Below are positions 1 to 6,060 of a stretch of DNA of 8,675 nt, piece by piece. Under the pieces are notes generated by a model. The model saw only the letters and a list, made by a program, of their open reading frames with translations. It had not been told where the DNA came from and did no database searches. This DNA comes from an uncultured Saprospiraceae bacterium. GTDB taxonomy: Bacteria > Bacteroidota > Bacteroidia > Chitinophagales > Saprospiraceae. Made by a program: the position numbers and the translations under genes. The stretch is taken from NCBI GenBank assembly GCA_937942465.1, contig CALDEO010000209.1:1-8675 (forward strand), written 5' to 3'. The stretch's first letter is position 1. Each line of letters opens with the position of its first letter.

Positions 1-60
1 GCCACATGACGGCTTGTTAACTAAATTTAACCAACTTTAAGAAATCTTTAGCCCCAGTTC

Positions 61-1731
61 ATGAAAAAAGCTACCCTATATCTATTACTAATCTGCCTCA
101 CAGTGGTGTCCTACAACGTTTCTGCTCAAGAAAAAGGAATATTGTCTGGAGGATTTGAAGCCAATGCCAATATATTTTTAAGAGATTCACTTATTGGAGC
201 AGCCAATATCCCTCAGTATGATAATGAGAAATTTGGCTCTGAAGGATGGTTTAACTTAAATTATCGAGTTAAAGGGTTTGATATGGGTATTCGTTTTGAC
301 TACTTCAATAATTCAAACCTACTAAATCCTAATGATTCATATACAGATCAAGGTATTGGTCGATGGTATGTAAAGAAGAGGTCTGAGAAATTGGAGATAG
401 GAGTAGGATATTTATATGACCAGATAGGTAGTGGTATTATATACCGAGCCTGGGAGTCAAGACCGCTGCTTATTGATAATGCATTGTATGGTGCATCTGT
501 AAAATATGATCTTACAGAGGATATCAATATTAGAGCATTTACAGGACAACAGAAATTTTTATTTGGTCAGAACCCAGGTATTATAAAGGGTGTGGCAGTG
601 GATGGTTTCTTCTCATTTGGTGAAGAAAAACCATTTTCTATCTCTCCAGGTATCGGATTTGTCAATAGAACATTATCTGAGGATAATGTTGGCGACCTCG
701 TTAATATCGTAAAGAACTATGTCAACGACGAGCAGATCAAACTGCAATACAATGTATACCTCATGAGTGGGTATGCGACGATGAGTTACGATAAATTTAC
801 AATGTATGTAGAAGCGGCGTATAAGTCTCCAGAGGCATTTTTTGATCCGCTAGCATTGCGTACTGAGATCACTGGAGTTAAGTCTTTTGGCAAGTATGTA
901 AGAGAGGCTGGTACTGTTTTCTATGGTAGTCTATCTTATGCCAATAAAGGTCTAGGTGTCACTGTAGAAGCTAAACGTACAGAAAACTTTAACTTTAGAT
1001 CAGATCCAACGTTGAATCAGAACTTCGGATTGGTTAATTTCTTACCTCCGATGAATAGACAGAATACCTACAGACTTACTTCTCGATATAGCCCTGCTAC
1101 GCAAGATTTGAGTGAGTTTGGGTATCAAGCAGATATCTCATACAAGTTCAATAGAAAATTCTCAGCTAATGCTAATTTCTCTAAAATTGTAGAGTTAGAT
1201 GGTGGAGAAGATCTTTATCAAGAAATCTATGGATCGCTTACGTACAAGGCGAGTAGATCATTACAGATGACGGGTGGATTGCAATTACAGAGTTACAATC
1301 AAGATTTATATGAGCAAAAGCCTACAGTGCCAATGTTGGAGACGGTTACACCATTTGTCGATATACTATATAAGTTTACTCGTAAGAAATCTATTCGTGT
1401 AGAAGCTCAATATATGAGTACGGAGCAGGATTATGGTAGTTGGGCATTTTTGCTAGCAGAGGTGGGTTTAGCGCCTAATTGGATTTTTGAAGCATCAGGT
1501 ATGTACAATGTATCACCTAATGCTGCCAACTCAGACATCCCTAGAGATCCAGAGACAAATGATTTAAAGAAAATACTCTATCCGACACTAGGTGTAGTAT
1601 ATGTCAAAAAATCAAACAGATATAATATCCGTTACGTTAAGCAAGTAGAAGGAGTTGTTTGCTCTGGAGGTATTTGTAGATTGGAACCAGCTTTTTCTGG
1701 AGTCAAGATGTCCGTAACTTCAACTTTTTAA
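61..1731 (+). CDS. DUF6029 family protein, putative outer-membrane beta-barrel
   Basis: Seen: 556 residues. The N-terminus is a Sec signal peptide (MKK, hydrophobic core at residues 5-16, likely cleavage after Val-Ser-Ala at 22). The rest is rich in alternating polar and aromatic strands with Tyr/Phe/Gly, and the chain ends in Phe (SVTSTF), as expected of an outer-membrane barrel recognised by the BAM machinery. The mature chain has exactly two cysteines, C534 and C539, in a CSGGIC loop near the C-terminus. Family knowledge: the overall look and this loop resemble the Bacteroidota DUF6029 family, whose function is not established. Context: an Omp28-like thioredoxin-fold lipoprotein starts 67 bp downstream with no terminator between, so the two are probably co-transcribed. 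The start is the first ATG, directly before the signal peptide; stops lie upstream in all three frames within 1-60. A porin or another DUF barrel is the alternative. Confidence 0.8.
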   Translation: MKKATLYLLLICLTVVSYNVSAQEKGILSGGFEANANIFLRDSLIGAANIPQYDNEKFGSEGWFNLNYRVKGFDMGIRFDYFNNSNLLNPNDSYTDQGIGRWYVKKRSEKLEIGVGYLYDQIGSGIIYRAWESRPLLIDNALYGASVKYDLTEDINIRAFTGQQKFLFGQNPGIIKGVAVDGFFSFGEEKPFSISPGIGFVNRTLSEDNVGDLVNIVKNYVNDEQIKLQYNVYLMSGYATMSYDKFTMYVEAAYKSPEAFFDPLALRTEITGVKSFGKYVREAGTVFYGSLSYANKGLGVTVEAKRTENFNFRSDPTLNQNFGLVNFLPPMNRQNTYRLTSRYSPATQDLSEFGYQADISYKFNRKFSANANFSKIVELDGGEDLYQEIYGSLTYKASRSLQMTGGLQLQSYNQDLYEQKPTVPMLETVTPFVDILYKFTRKKSIRVEAQYMSTEQDYGSWAFLLAEVGLAPNWIFEASGMYNVSPNAANSDIPRDPETNDLKKILYPTLGVVYVKKSNRYNIRYVKQVEGVVCSGGICRLEPAFSGVKMSVTSTF

Positions 1732-1747
1732 GGTCCTATAGACCTTA
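1729..1747 (+). other. short perfect hairpin at the end of the DUF6029 gene
   Basis: TAAGGTC (1729-1735) and GACCTTA (1741-1747) form a perfect 7-bp stem with a CTATA loop, and the 5' arm includes the stop codon. No U-run follows, so it does not look like an intrinsic terminator. It may stabilise or process the message between the two genes. Just downstream, ATAGAATAG occurs twice (1757-1765 and 1776-1784), 19 bp apart, with no role I can assign. Confidence 0.4.
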
Positions 1748-1798
1748 GGTTTAGACATAGAATAGAGTTTTAAATATAGAATAGTCAAAAGTATCAAG

Positions 1799-2620
1799 AT
1801 GAAAAATCTATCATTTTTAATATTGCTTATTTTTATTGGTATCGGTTGCGATGAAGAACCGATTAACATTCCTCCGTTTGAGGGGATTATCAGTGATCGT
1901 GTTATTTTTATAGAAGATTTGACTGGAGTCAAATGTCCTAACTGTCCCAAAGGAACAGCTAAGTTGGAGGCATTGAGACAGTTATACCCGATCAACTTTG
2001 TGACGGTAGGTATCCATGGAGGATTTCTTACAGATCCATTGCCAGAGAGTAAGTATGATTTTAAGAATAGTGATGCAGAAGCATTAGAAAGTAAGCTAGA
2101 GTGGATCGCTAAGCCATCTGCTGTGTTTAACAGAATCAAATTTGAGGATCAAGATTTTCAAGGAATAGATAATGTTGATTTCTGGCAGGAGTACTTGGAG
2201 CGATTGATGCAAGAGGAGCATGAAGTAAATTTATCGTTTGTGACTACTTTTAATGCAACTGATGGTACACTGAGAGTAGATATTACAGCTACTCCATTAG
2301 TGACGAAGTCTGGCGACTTTAGAGTTACGTTGATGTTGGTGGAGAATGAAATTGAAGATGCTCAAGAATACCCGGATAGAATCGAAGAAGACTACGTACA
2401 TGACCACGTAATGAGAAAATTAATGACCAATCTAGATGGTGACGCAATATCTACTGAGATGGTTGCAGGTCAAGAATTAACAAAGAGTATAACGATAACT
2501 TTACCTGAGACATTGGACGGATCGTGGGATCCCGTACATATGGACGTAGTAGGGTTTATTTCTCAAAATATTGATAGTAAGGATATCGCAATGCAAGGAG
2601 CTAAGGCTAAATTAATGTAG
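1799..2620 (+). CDS. Omp28-like lipoprotein with thioredoxin fold
   Basis: Seen: 273 residues. A short hydrophobic leader ends in Gly-Ile-Gly-Cys, giving a lipid-attachment Cys at 17 (the -3 Gly is not ideal for a lipobox), followed by Asp-Glu-Glu. A thioredoxin-like domain covers about residues 33-125: a beta strand, then CPNC (46-49) at the start of a helix (LTGVKCPNCPKG), and a cis-Pro-like Lys-Pro-Ser at 105-107. A C-terminal beta-rich part (about 135-273) contains YVHDHVMRKL. Family knowledge: the CxxC domain plus a C-terminal domain with a His-x-His-Val-x-Arg motif is the pattern of Bacteroidota Omp28-related envelope proteins. Inference: an outer-membrane-anchored thiol-disulfide protein acting with the barrel encoded upstream. 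Apart from the lipid Cys, the only mature cysteines are those of CPNC. The ATG at 1799 is chosen because the leader and lipobox follow at once. Confidence 0.83.
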   Translation: MKNLSFLILLIFIGIGCDEEPINIPPFEGIISDRVIFIEDLTGVKCPNCPKGTAKLEALRQLYPINFVTVGIHGGFLTDPLPESKYDFKNSDAEALESKLEWIAKPSAVFNRIKFEDQDFQGIDNVDFWQEYLERLMQEEHEVNLSFVTTFNATDGTLRVDITATPLVTKSGDFRVTLMLVENEIEDAQEYPDRIEEDYVHDHVMRKLMTNLDGDAISTEMVAGQELTKSITITLPETLDGSWDPVHMDVVGFISQNIDSKDIAMQGAKAKLM

Positions 2621-2659
2621 GATTATTAGCAATAAAAAATATAATGAATATACTGAGCT

Positions 2660-2701
2660 GCCCCGTAAACATGATCTGTTTTCGGGGCCGTTCTATTTTT
2701 T
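2660..2701 (+). terminator. Rho-independent terminator after the Omp28-like gene
   Basis: GCCCCG (2660-2665) pairs with CGGGGC (2683-2688). After one T-T mismatch, AAACA (2667-2671) pairs with TGTTT (2677-2681) around a 5-nt loop. A run of six T follows at 2696-2701, seven bases after the stem. The GC-rich stem stands out in an AT-rich spacer. It closes the DUF6029-Omp28 transcription unit and separates it from pheT. Confidence 0.88.
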
Positions 2702-2770
2702 AGCTAATTATGAATGCTGATAATCGACTTGATTGGGTGTCGCATGCTATTAACGATTCAAAATATTGAG

Positions 2771-2778
2771 TATCTTTG
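2771..2778 (+). promoter_or_regulatory. candidate pheT promoter, exact TAnnTTTG box
   Basis: TATCTTTG matches the Bacteroidota sigma-70 -7 consensus TAnnTTTG at every fixed position. No TTG is present at the expected distance upstream (about 19-21 bases), so the -33 part is weak. Start of transcription would fall near 2785, giving a leader of about 140 nt before pheT. The box overlaps the inverted repeat TTGAAG-TG-CTTCAA (2776-2789). Confidence 0.5.
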
Positions 2779-2784
2779 AAGTGC

Positions 2785-2926
2785 TTCAATAGTGATTGAG
2801 GTATTGTTAAAAGACAATTCCATTTTTTGATGAATTTTCATAATTGTTAAGTCGATATTTAAGGTATTGAACATCAATATGTTGCGTCAAAAAATGTACT
2901 TATAAACATTGGAAAACAAGAAATAG
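2785..2926 (+). promoter_or_regulatory. pheT leader with terminator-like and competing hairpins
   Basis: No reading frame of note is visible in this non-coding leader. ATTGT (2803-2807) pairs with ACAAT (2814-2818), extended by GG/CC across a mismatch (2800-2801 with 2820-2821), and six T follow at 2823-2828, which looks like a weak intrinsic terminator. ACAATT (2814-2819) can instead pair with AATTGT (2842-2847), enclosing a small ATGAA/TTCAT hairpin (2830-2841). The two folds exclude each other, as in an attenuator. The stems are short and AT-rich, so chance is a real alternative. The rest of the 2621-2926 spacer holds the terminator and promoter listed separately. Confidence 0.3.
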
Positions 2927-5365
2927 ATGAACGTTTCGCTTAATTGGGTGAAAAGATATCTTGATGTTGATATGAATCCTGACGAGATCAGTGAAATATT
3001 AACTACGATAGGATTGGAAGTAGAGGGAATGGACACGGTAGAAGCTATAAAAGGTGGTCTGCAAGGTGTTGTCATTGGTGAAGTATTAGAATGCGGTAAG
3101 CATGAAAATGCAGATTCACTATCAGTTACTTCCGTAGATGTCGGTAGAGACGAGCCCATACAAGTAGTATGTGGTGCTCCTAATGTTGCTAAGGGGCAAA
3201 AAGTATTCGTGGCAACGGTAGGTACAACATTGTACACTGCAGAGGGAGAAGCATGGAAAATAAAAAAAGGTAAGATCAGAGGCGAAGTATCTGAAGGTAT
3301 GATATGTGCCGAAGACGAGCTTGGTATCGGTAAGAGTCATGATGGTATTATGGTCCTACCAGAAGATAGTACAGTCGGTATCGATGCAAGAGACTACCTC
3401 AAGTTGGAGAATGATATTGTGTATGATATTGGGCTTACGCCGAATAGATCTGATGCAACTTCACATATAGGTGTAGCCAAGGACTTGGCAGCATACCTCA
3501 AGATCAATCATGACTATAATAAAGAAGTCAAGATGCCGGATCTCTCTTCATTTCATGTAGAGACGACACAGTTGGTATTTGATGTAGATGTGCAAGATGC
3601 TGATGCTTGTCCACGATATGCTGGTATTACGATACAAGGTATTACCGTGGGAGATAGCCCTGATTGGTTAAAGCAGAAGCTTGGAGTCATCGGTGTTAGA
3701 TCAGTTAATAACGTAGTGGATATCACTAATTTTATTTTGCATGAGTATGGTCAACCACTACATGCATTCGATGCATCGAAAGTCAAAGGCAATAAGGTAA
3801 TAGTAAAGAAACTAGCTGCGGGATCTAAGTTTGTAACACTGGACGAGCAAGAACGATCCTTGCTAGCTGATGATCTAATGATCTGTGACGGTGAAGAAAA
3901 TCCGATGTGTATTGCTGGAGTATTTGGTGGTATAGGGTCAGGAGTGACGGAGGCAACTAAAGATATATTTTTAGAATCAGCACATTTTTCTGCTAAAACA
4001 ATTAGAAATACAAGTACCAAGCATCTACTAAGAACAGATGCTGCTAAGGTATTCGAAAAAGGAAGTGATCCTAATATTTGTATACTTGCCTTGAAGCGAG
4101 CGGCGATTATGATTAAGGAGATCTGTGGTGGTACTATATCATCAGAGATCATCGATGAGTACCCAGTAGAGAAGAAACCAGTAGTCATACACCTTAAGTA
4201 TGCTGATGTCCAACGCCTCATGGGTACGAACATCACTAATGATGAGATACATGAGATCTTAAGAGCTCTCAATATGCAGATCAACCCTGTAGATACAGGG
4301 AGTATCAAGGTGTCAGTACCTACAGATAAGGCTGATGTCTTTAGACCAGTAGATCTTATCGAAGAAATACTACGGATCTATGGATTTAATAAAATAGAGA
4401 TACCGAGTAAGATCAGTAGTACACTGAGTTATATCGCGTACCCAAGTAAAGCACAGATAAGAGAGGTGATTGCTCAAGTGCTAGCATCACAAGGATTCTA
4501 TGAAATGATGAATCTGTCATTGATAGAGTCGTCATATTATGAAGAGGATGCTCAGTATAAAGATGGGCTGGTATATATTAATAACACATCAAATATCCAT
4601 CTCAATATCATGAGGCCAGAGATGTTGTTGTCAGGTTTGACCTCAGTAAGGCATAACCTTAATAGACAACAATCAGGACTCCGTTTATTCGAATTCGGTA
4701 GAAGCTATAAAAAAGCTGAAGAAGGATTTGTAGAGACTCCGACGATAAGTGTATTCCTTGCGGGAAAACAAGAATCCAAAAACTGGATGGATAGCAACGC
4801 AAGAGTAGAGCAGGACTATTATAGTCTTAAGCAGGTAGTACATAATGTATTGTCCAAGTTGAATATTGCTAAGTATCAGGTAAGTGAGATCGATGATGAG
4901 AGATGGTCATTTGGTATGAAGTACCATAGAGGCAATAATACAATTGTACAATTTGGTAAAGTCAATGCTGATCATACAGCCAAGATGGATGTCAAAGAAG
5001 ACGTATACTATGCTGAGTGGAATGAAGAAGTACTACTTAACGCGGTAAATCAAAAAGTAAATATTCAAGAGATAAGCAAATACCCATCAACATCTAGGGA
5101 TTTAGCCTTGGTAGTAGATGAGCATGTGACATTCGATCAAATCGAAAAGATTGCTAAAAAAGCAGATAAAAAGATACTCAAATCAGTACAATTGTTTGAT
5201 ATTTTTAGATCGAAGGAGCATCTAGGAGCGGATAAGAAATCTTATGCAGTCAACTTTGTATTCGAAAATGCAGAGAAAACCTTGAATGATAAAGAAGTCG
5301 AAAAAATAATGAAAAATATGACCCACCAATTTGAGAATCAGATCGGTGCATTAATAAGAAAATAG
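2927..5365 (+). CDS. pheT: phenylalanyl-tRNA synthetase beta subunit
   Basis: PheT forms the alpha2-beta2 cytoplasmic enzyme that charges tRNA-Phe; the beta chain binds tRNA and edits mischarged Tyr. Seen: 812 residues, normal for the long bacterial form. Order: N-terminal B1 start (VSLNWVKRYLDVD), EMAP/OB-type tRNA-binding domain at about 42-150 (GVVIGEVLECGKHENADSL, VCGAPNVAKGQ), B3/B4 editing domain at about 215-395 with PLHAFD (278-283), FLESAHF (348-354) and LRTDAAKVFEKGSDP (368-382), B5 at about 418-490 ending DLIEEILRIYGF, and a C-terminal anticodon-binding FDX-ACB domain (about 718-812). The His of PLHAFD and Glu of FLES correspond by motif to known editing-site residues. The RTDAA-KVFEKG segment departs slightly from the usual RFERG form. 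The pheS gene is not adjacent. The ATG at 2927 fits the conserved N-terminus. No Shine-Dalgarno sequence is visible; the upstream bases are A-rich. Confidence 0.97.
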   Translation: MNVSLNWVKRYLDVDMNPDEISEILTTIGLEVEGMDTVEAIKGGLQGVVIGEVLECGKHENADSLSVTSVDVGRDEPIQVVCGAPNVAKGQKVFVATVGTTLYTAEGEAWKIKKGKIRGEVSEGMICAEDELGIGKSHDGIMVLPEDSTVGIDARDYLKLENDIVYDIGLTPNRSDATSHIGVAKDLAAYLKINHDYNKEVKMPDLSSFHVETTQLVFDVDVQDADACPRYAGITIQGITVGDSPDWLKQKLGVIGVRSVNNVVDITNFILHEYGQPLHAFDASKVKGNKVIVKKLAAGSKFVTLDEQERSLLADDLMICDGEENPMCIAGVFGGIGSGVTEATKDIFLESAHFSAKTIRNTSTKHLLRTDAAKVFEKGSDPNICILALKRAAIMIKEICGGTISSEIIDEYPVEKKPVVIHLKYADVQRLMGTNITNDEIHEILRALNMQINPVDTGSIKVSVPTDKADVFRPVDLIEEILRIYGFNKIEIPSKISSTLSYIAYPSKAQIREVIAQVLASQGFYEMMNLSLIESSYYEEDAQYKDGLVYINNTSNIHLNIMRPEMLLSGLTSVRHNLNRQQSGLRLFEFGRSYKKAEEGFVETPTISVFLAGKQESKNWMDSNARVEQDYYSLKQVVHNVLSKLNIAKYQVSEIDDERWSFGMKYHRGNNTIVQFGKVNADHTAKMDVKEDVYYAEWNEEVLLNAVNQKVNIQEISKYPSTSRDLALVVDEHVTFDQIEKIAKKADKKILKSVQLFDIFRSKEHLGADKKSYAVNFVFENAEKTLNDKEVEKIMKNMTHQFENQIGALIRK

Positions 5366-5400
5366 AGTGATCTAGTAGATTACTACCAAAGTTTATTAAA

Positions 5401-5451
5401 TTTACGTATTGTAGAATGTTTAATATATTATAAAAACATTATCTACGTAAA
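5401..5451 (+). repeat. large AT-rich inverted repeat in the pheT-zapA gap
   Basis: TTTACGTA (5401-5408) is perfectly complementary to TACGTAAA (5444-5451). Inside, AATGTTT (5415-5421) pairs perfectly with AAACATT (5434-5440) around a 12-nt A/T loop. An alternative pairing of GTAG (5411-5414) with CTAC (5443-5446) would make a more continuous stem. No T-run follows, so this is not a standard terminator. It could be an RNA processing or stability element, part of a small RNA, or a DNA-binding palindrome. Confidence 0.5.
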
Positions 5452-5490
5452 GGTGTAAGAAGAGTCGAAAGGTCGATTTTTCGAATGAAG

Positions 5491-5521
5491 TTGAATGATT
5501 TATGACGTTTACATAGATTTT
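5491..5521 (+). promoter_or_regulatory. candidate zapA promoter
   Basis: TTG (5491-5493), a 20-base spacer and TAGATTTT (5514-5521) approximate the Bacteroidota consensus TTG-N19-TAnnTTTG, with one mismatch at the last base of the -7 box. The implied start near 5528 would give a leader of about 140 nt before zapA. Such near-matches are common in AT-rich DNA, so this is a weak call. Confidence 0.28.
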
Positions 5522-5562
5522 TAGCGGAATACAAATAGTATTTAAAGATAAGTAATGACTAG

Positions 5563-5587
5563 CCTTTTGCTCCAAATGAGTTAAAGG
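5563..5587 (+). other. hairpin upstream of zapA
   Basis: CCTTT (5563-5567) pairs with AAAGG (5583-5587). After a T-T mismatch, GCTC (5569-5572) pairs with GAGT (5578-5581, one G-U) around a CAAAT loop. It has no T-run. It lies about 80 bases before the zapA start, inside the leader predicted from the candidate promoter. AGCCT (5561-5565) could also pair with AGGCT further down (5639-5643). Confidence 0.35.
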
Positions 5588-5668
5588 GTTCGAATAAAAT
5601 GAACATATAACGATCGAGTAAGCTTCCTTAGAAATGAGTAGGCTGATTTCGGTGAAAACTTTTAGATC

Positions 5669-5884
5669 ATGTCCAGTGATCCAATGATACGTTTTGAGTT
5701 GAAAATATTAAATAGGGTTTATCCAATTTTGATCAATCAAAACGAAAGGGATATTGCTATTGAAATTGAAAAAGATATCAACGAACAGGTGTCCGAGATT
5801 CAGAAGAAGTATGCTGGGCAAGATCTGGTAGATGTATTGGCAATGGCTTTTATCTCAAAAGCATTTGACAATAAAAAAGCTTAA
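5669..5884 (+). CDS. zapA: cell division protein ZapA, short form
   Basis: ZapA binds and bundles FtsZ at the division ring. Seen: 71 residues. The N-terminal part has the ZapA pattern: IRFELKILNRVYPILINQNE gives the beta strands, then a helix with Asp/Glu-Ile pairs (RDIAIEIEKDINEQVSEIQKKYAG), then the start of the long C-terminal helix (DLVDVLAMAFISKAF), which stops after DNKKA. Family knowledge: ZapA proteins are usually about 90-110 residues, and the C-terminal helix makes the tetramer coiled coil, so this one lacks much of that part. Other frames after the A6 run near the end (5873-5878) do not restore an obvious coil. The ATG at 5669 follows an in-frame TAG at 5663-5665; Met6 (5684) is an alternative start. 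Context supports the call: in Bacteroidota, pheT, zapA and rny are commonly neighbours. Confidence 0.82.
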   Translation: MSSDPMIRFELKILNRVYPILINQNERDIAIEIEKDINEQVSEIQKKYAGQDLVDVLAMAFISKAFDNKKA

Positions 5885-5893
5885 TAAATGTAG

Positions 5894-5929
5894 GTGATCA
5901 TACGATCAAATCGTATTCTAATTGATCAC
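5894..5929 (+). other. hairpin just after zapA
   Basis: GTGATCA (5894-5900) pairs with TGATCAC (5923-5929), and TACGAT (5901-5906) with ATCGTA (5910-5915), around a CAA loop. Seven unpaired bases (5916-5922) bulge on the 3' side. All 13 pairs are Watson-Crick. No T-run follows, so it more likely marks the 3' end or a processing point of the zapA message, or one arm of a structured RNA, than a standard terminator. Confidence 0.5.
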
Positions 5930-6015
5930 ACTTTATAGGCATATGTACATTACTATCTTAATGTGAAGTATTCATTCACAGCATTTCAAATACTATTTAT
6001 TGTTCCTTATAGCAA

Positions 6016-6040
6016 TGTGGTCTTGGCCGCAATTTTTTTT
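6016..6040 (+). terminator. terminator-like hairpin with T8 immediately before rny
   Basis: TGTGGT (6016-6021) pairs with GCCGCA (6026-6031) through two G-U and four Watson-Crick pairs, with a CTTG loop. It is followed by A then eight T at 6033-6040. The run ends 20 bases before the rny ATG. It could end a transcript coming from zapA or act as an attenuator in the rny leader. The stem is short, so efficiency is doubtful. Confidence 0.45.
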
Positions 6041-6060
6041 GAAATATTTAAAATATAATA

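Larger units (their letters stand above)
5366..5668 (+). other. 303-bp non-coding gap between pheT and zapA
   Basis: I read all three plus frames and find only short stop-broken stretches. The longest is about 30 codons in frame after the pheT stop, with no ATG. The gap holds a large AT-rich hairpin (5401-5451), a TCGAAA/TTTCGA hairpin (5465-5470 with 5479-5484), a candidate promoter (5491-5521) and a hairpin at 5563-5587. Directly after pheT, GTGATC (5368-5373) can pair with GATTAC (5379-5384), but there is no U-run, so no clear pheT terminator is seen. Transcription could therefore run from pheT into zapA. A small RNA cannot be excluded. Confidence 0.6.
5885..6060 (+). other. structured zapA-rny spacer, possible RNA or rny leader
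   Basis: These 176 non-coding bases contain several hairpins: a long one at 5894-5929, ACATTA/TAATGT at 5947-5964, an overlapping and mutually exclusive TGTGAA/TTCACA at 5962-5980, a third competing AGTATT/AATACT (5967-5972 with 5989-5994), and a terminator-like hairpin with T8 just before rny. The region could be a leader that controls rny, a 3' end of the zapA message, or a small RNA. Known context: 6S RNA lies next to zapA in Proteobacteria, and I recall the same spacer hosting 6S-type RNAs in some Bacteroidota. I could not derive a clear 6S fold (long closing stem, central bubble) by eye, so I do not annotate ssrS. Confidence 0.4.

Noticed and set aside
1..60. End of an upstream gene or promoter of the DUF6029 gene
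   Set aside because: All three frames close within the first 40 bases (TGA at 7, TAA at 18, 22 and 38), so an upstream gene may end here, but too little sequence is present to choose. TAAATTTA at 22-29 is only a partial match to the -7 box.
1720..2139. 139-codon minus-strand open frame
   Set aside because: It lies opposite the strongly supported Omp28-like gene, has no recognisable protein pattern, and is best explained as an antisense shadow.
3751..4308. 185-codon minus-strand open frame inside pheT
   Set aside because: It is opposite the conserved editing and B5 domains of PheT. Its Ser/Ile/Leu-rich composition is typical of the antisense of a charged protein.
5366..5458. Stop-codon read-through extension of pheT
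   Set aside because: The pheT frame stays open for about 30 codons after the TAG, but PheT already ends at the normal family C-terminus and the extension has no conserved pattern.
5505..5668. 6S RNA upstream of zapA
   Set aside because: I searched by eye for a long closing stem and central bubble and found only short local pairings (AGCCT with AGGCT, and the 5563-5587 hairpin), which compete with each other.
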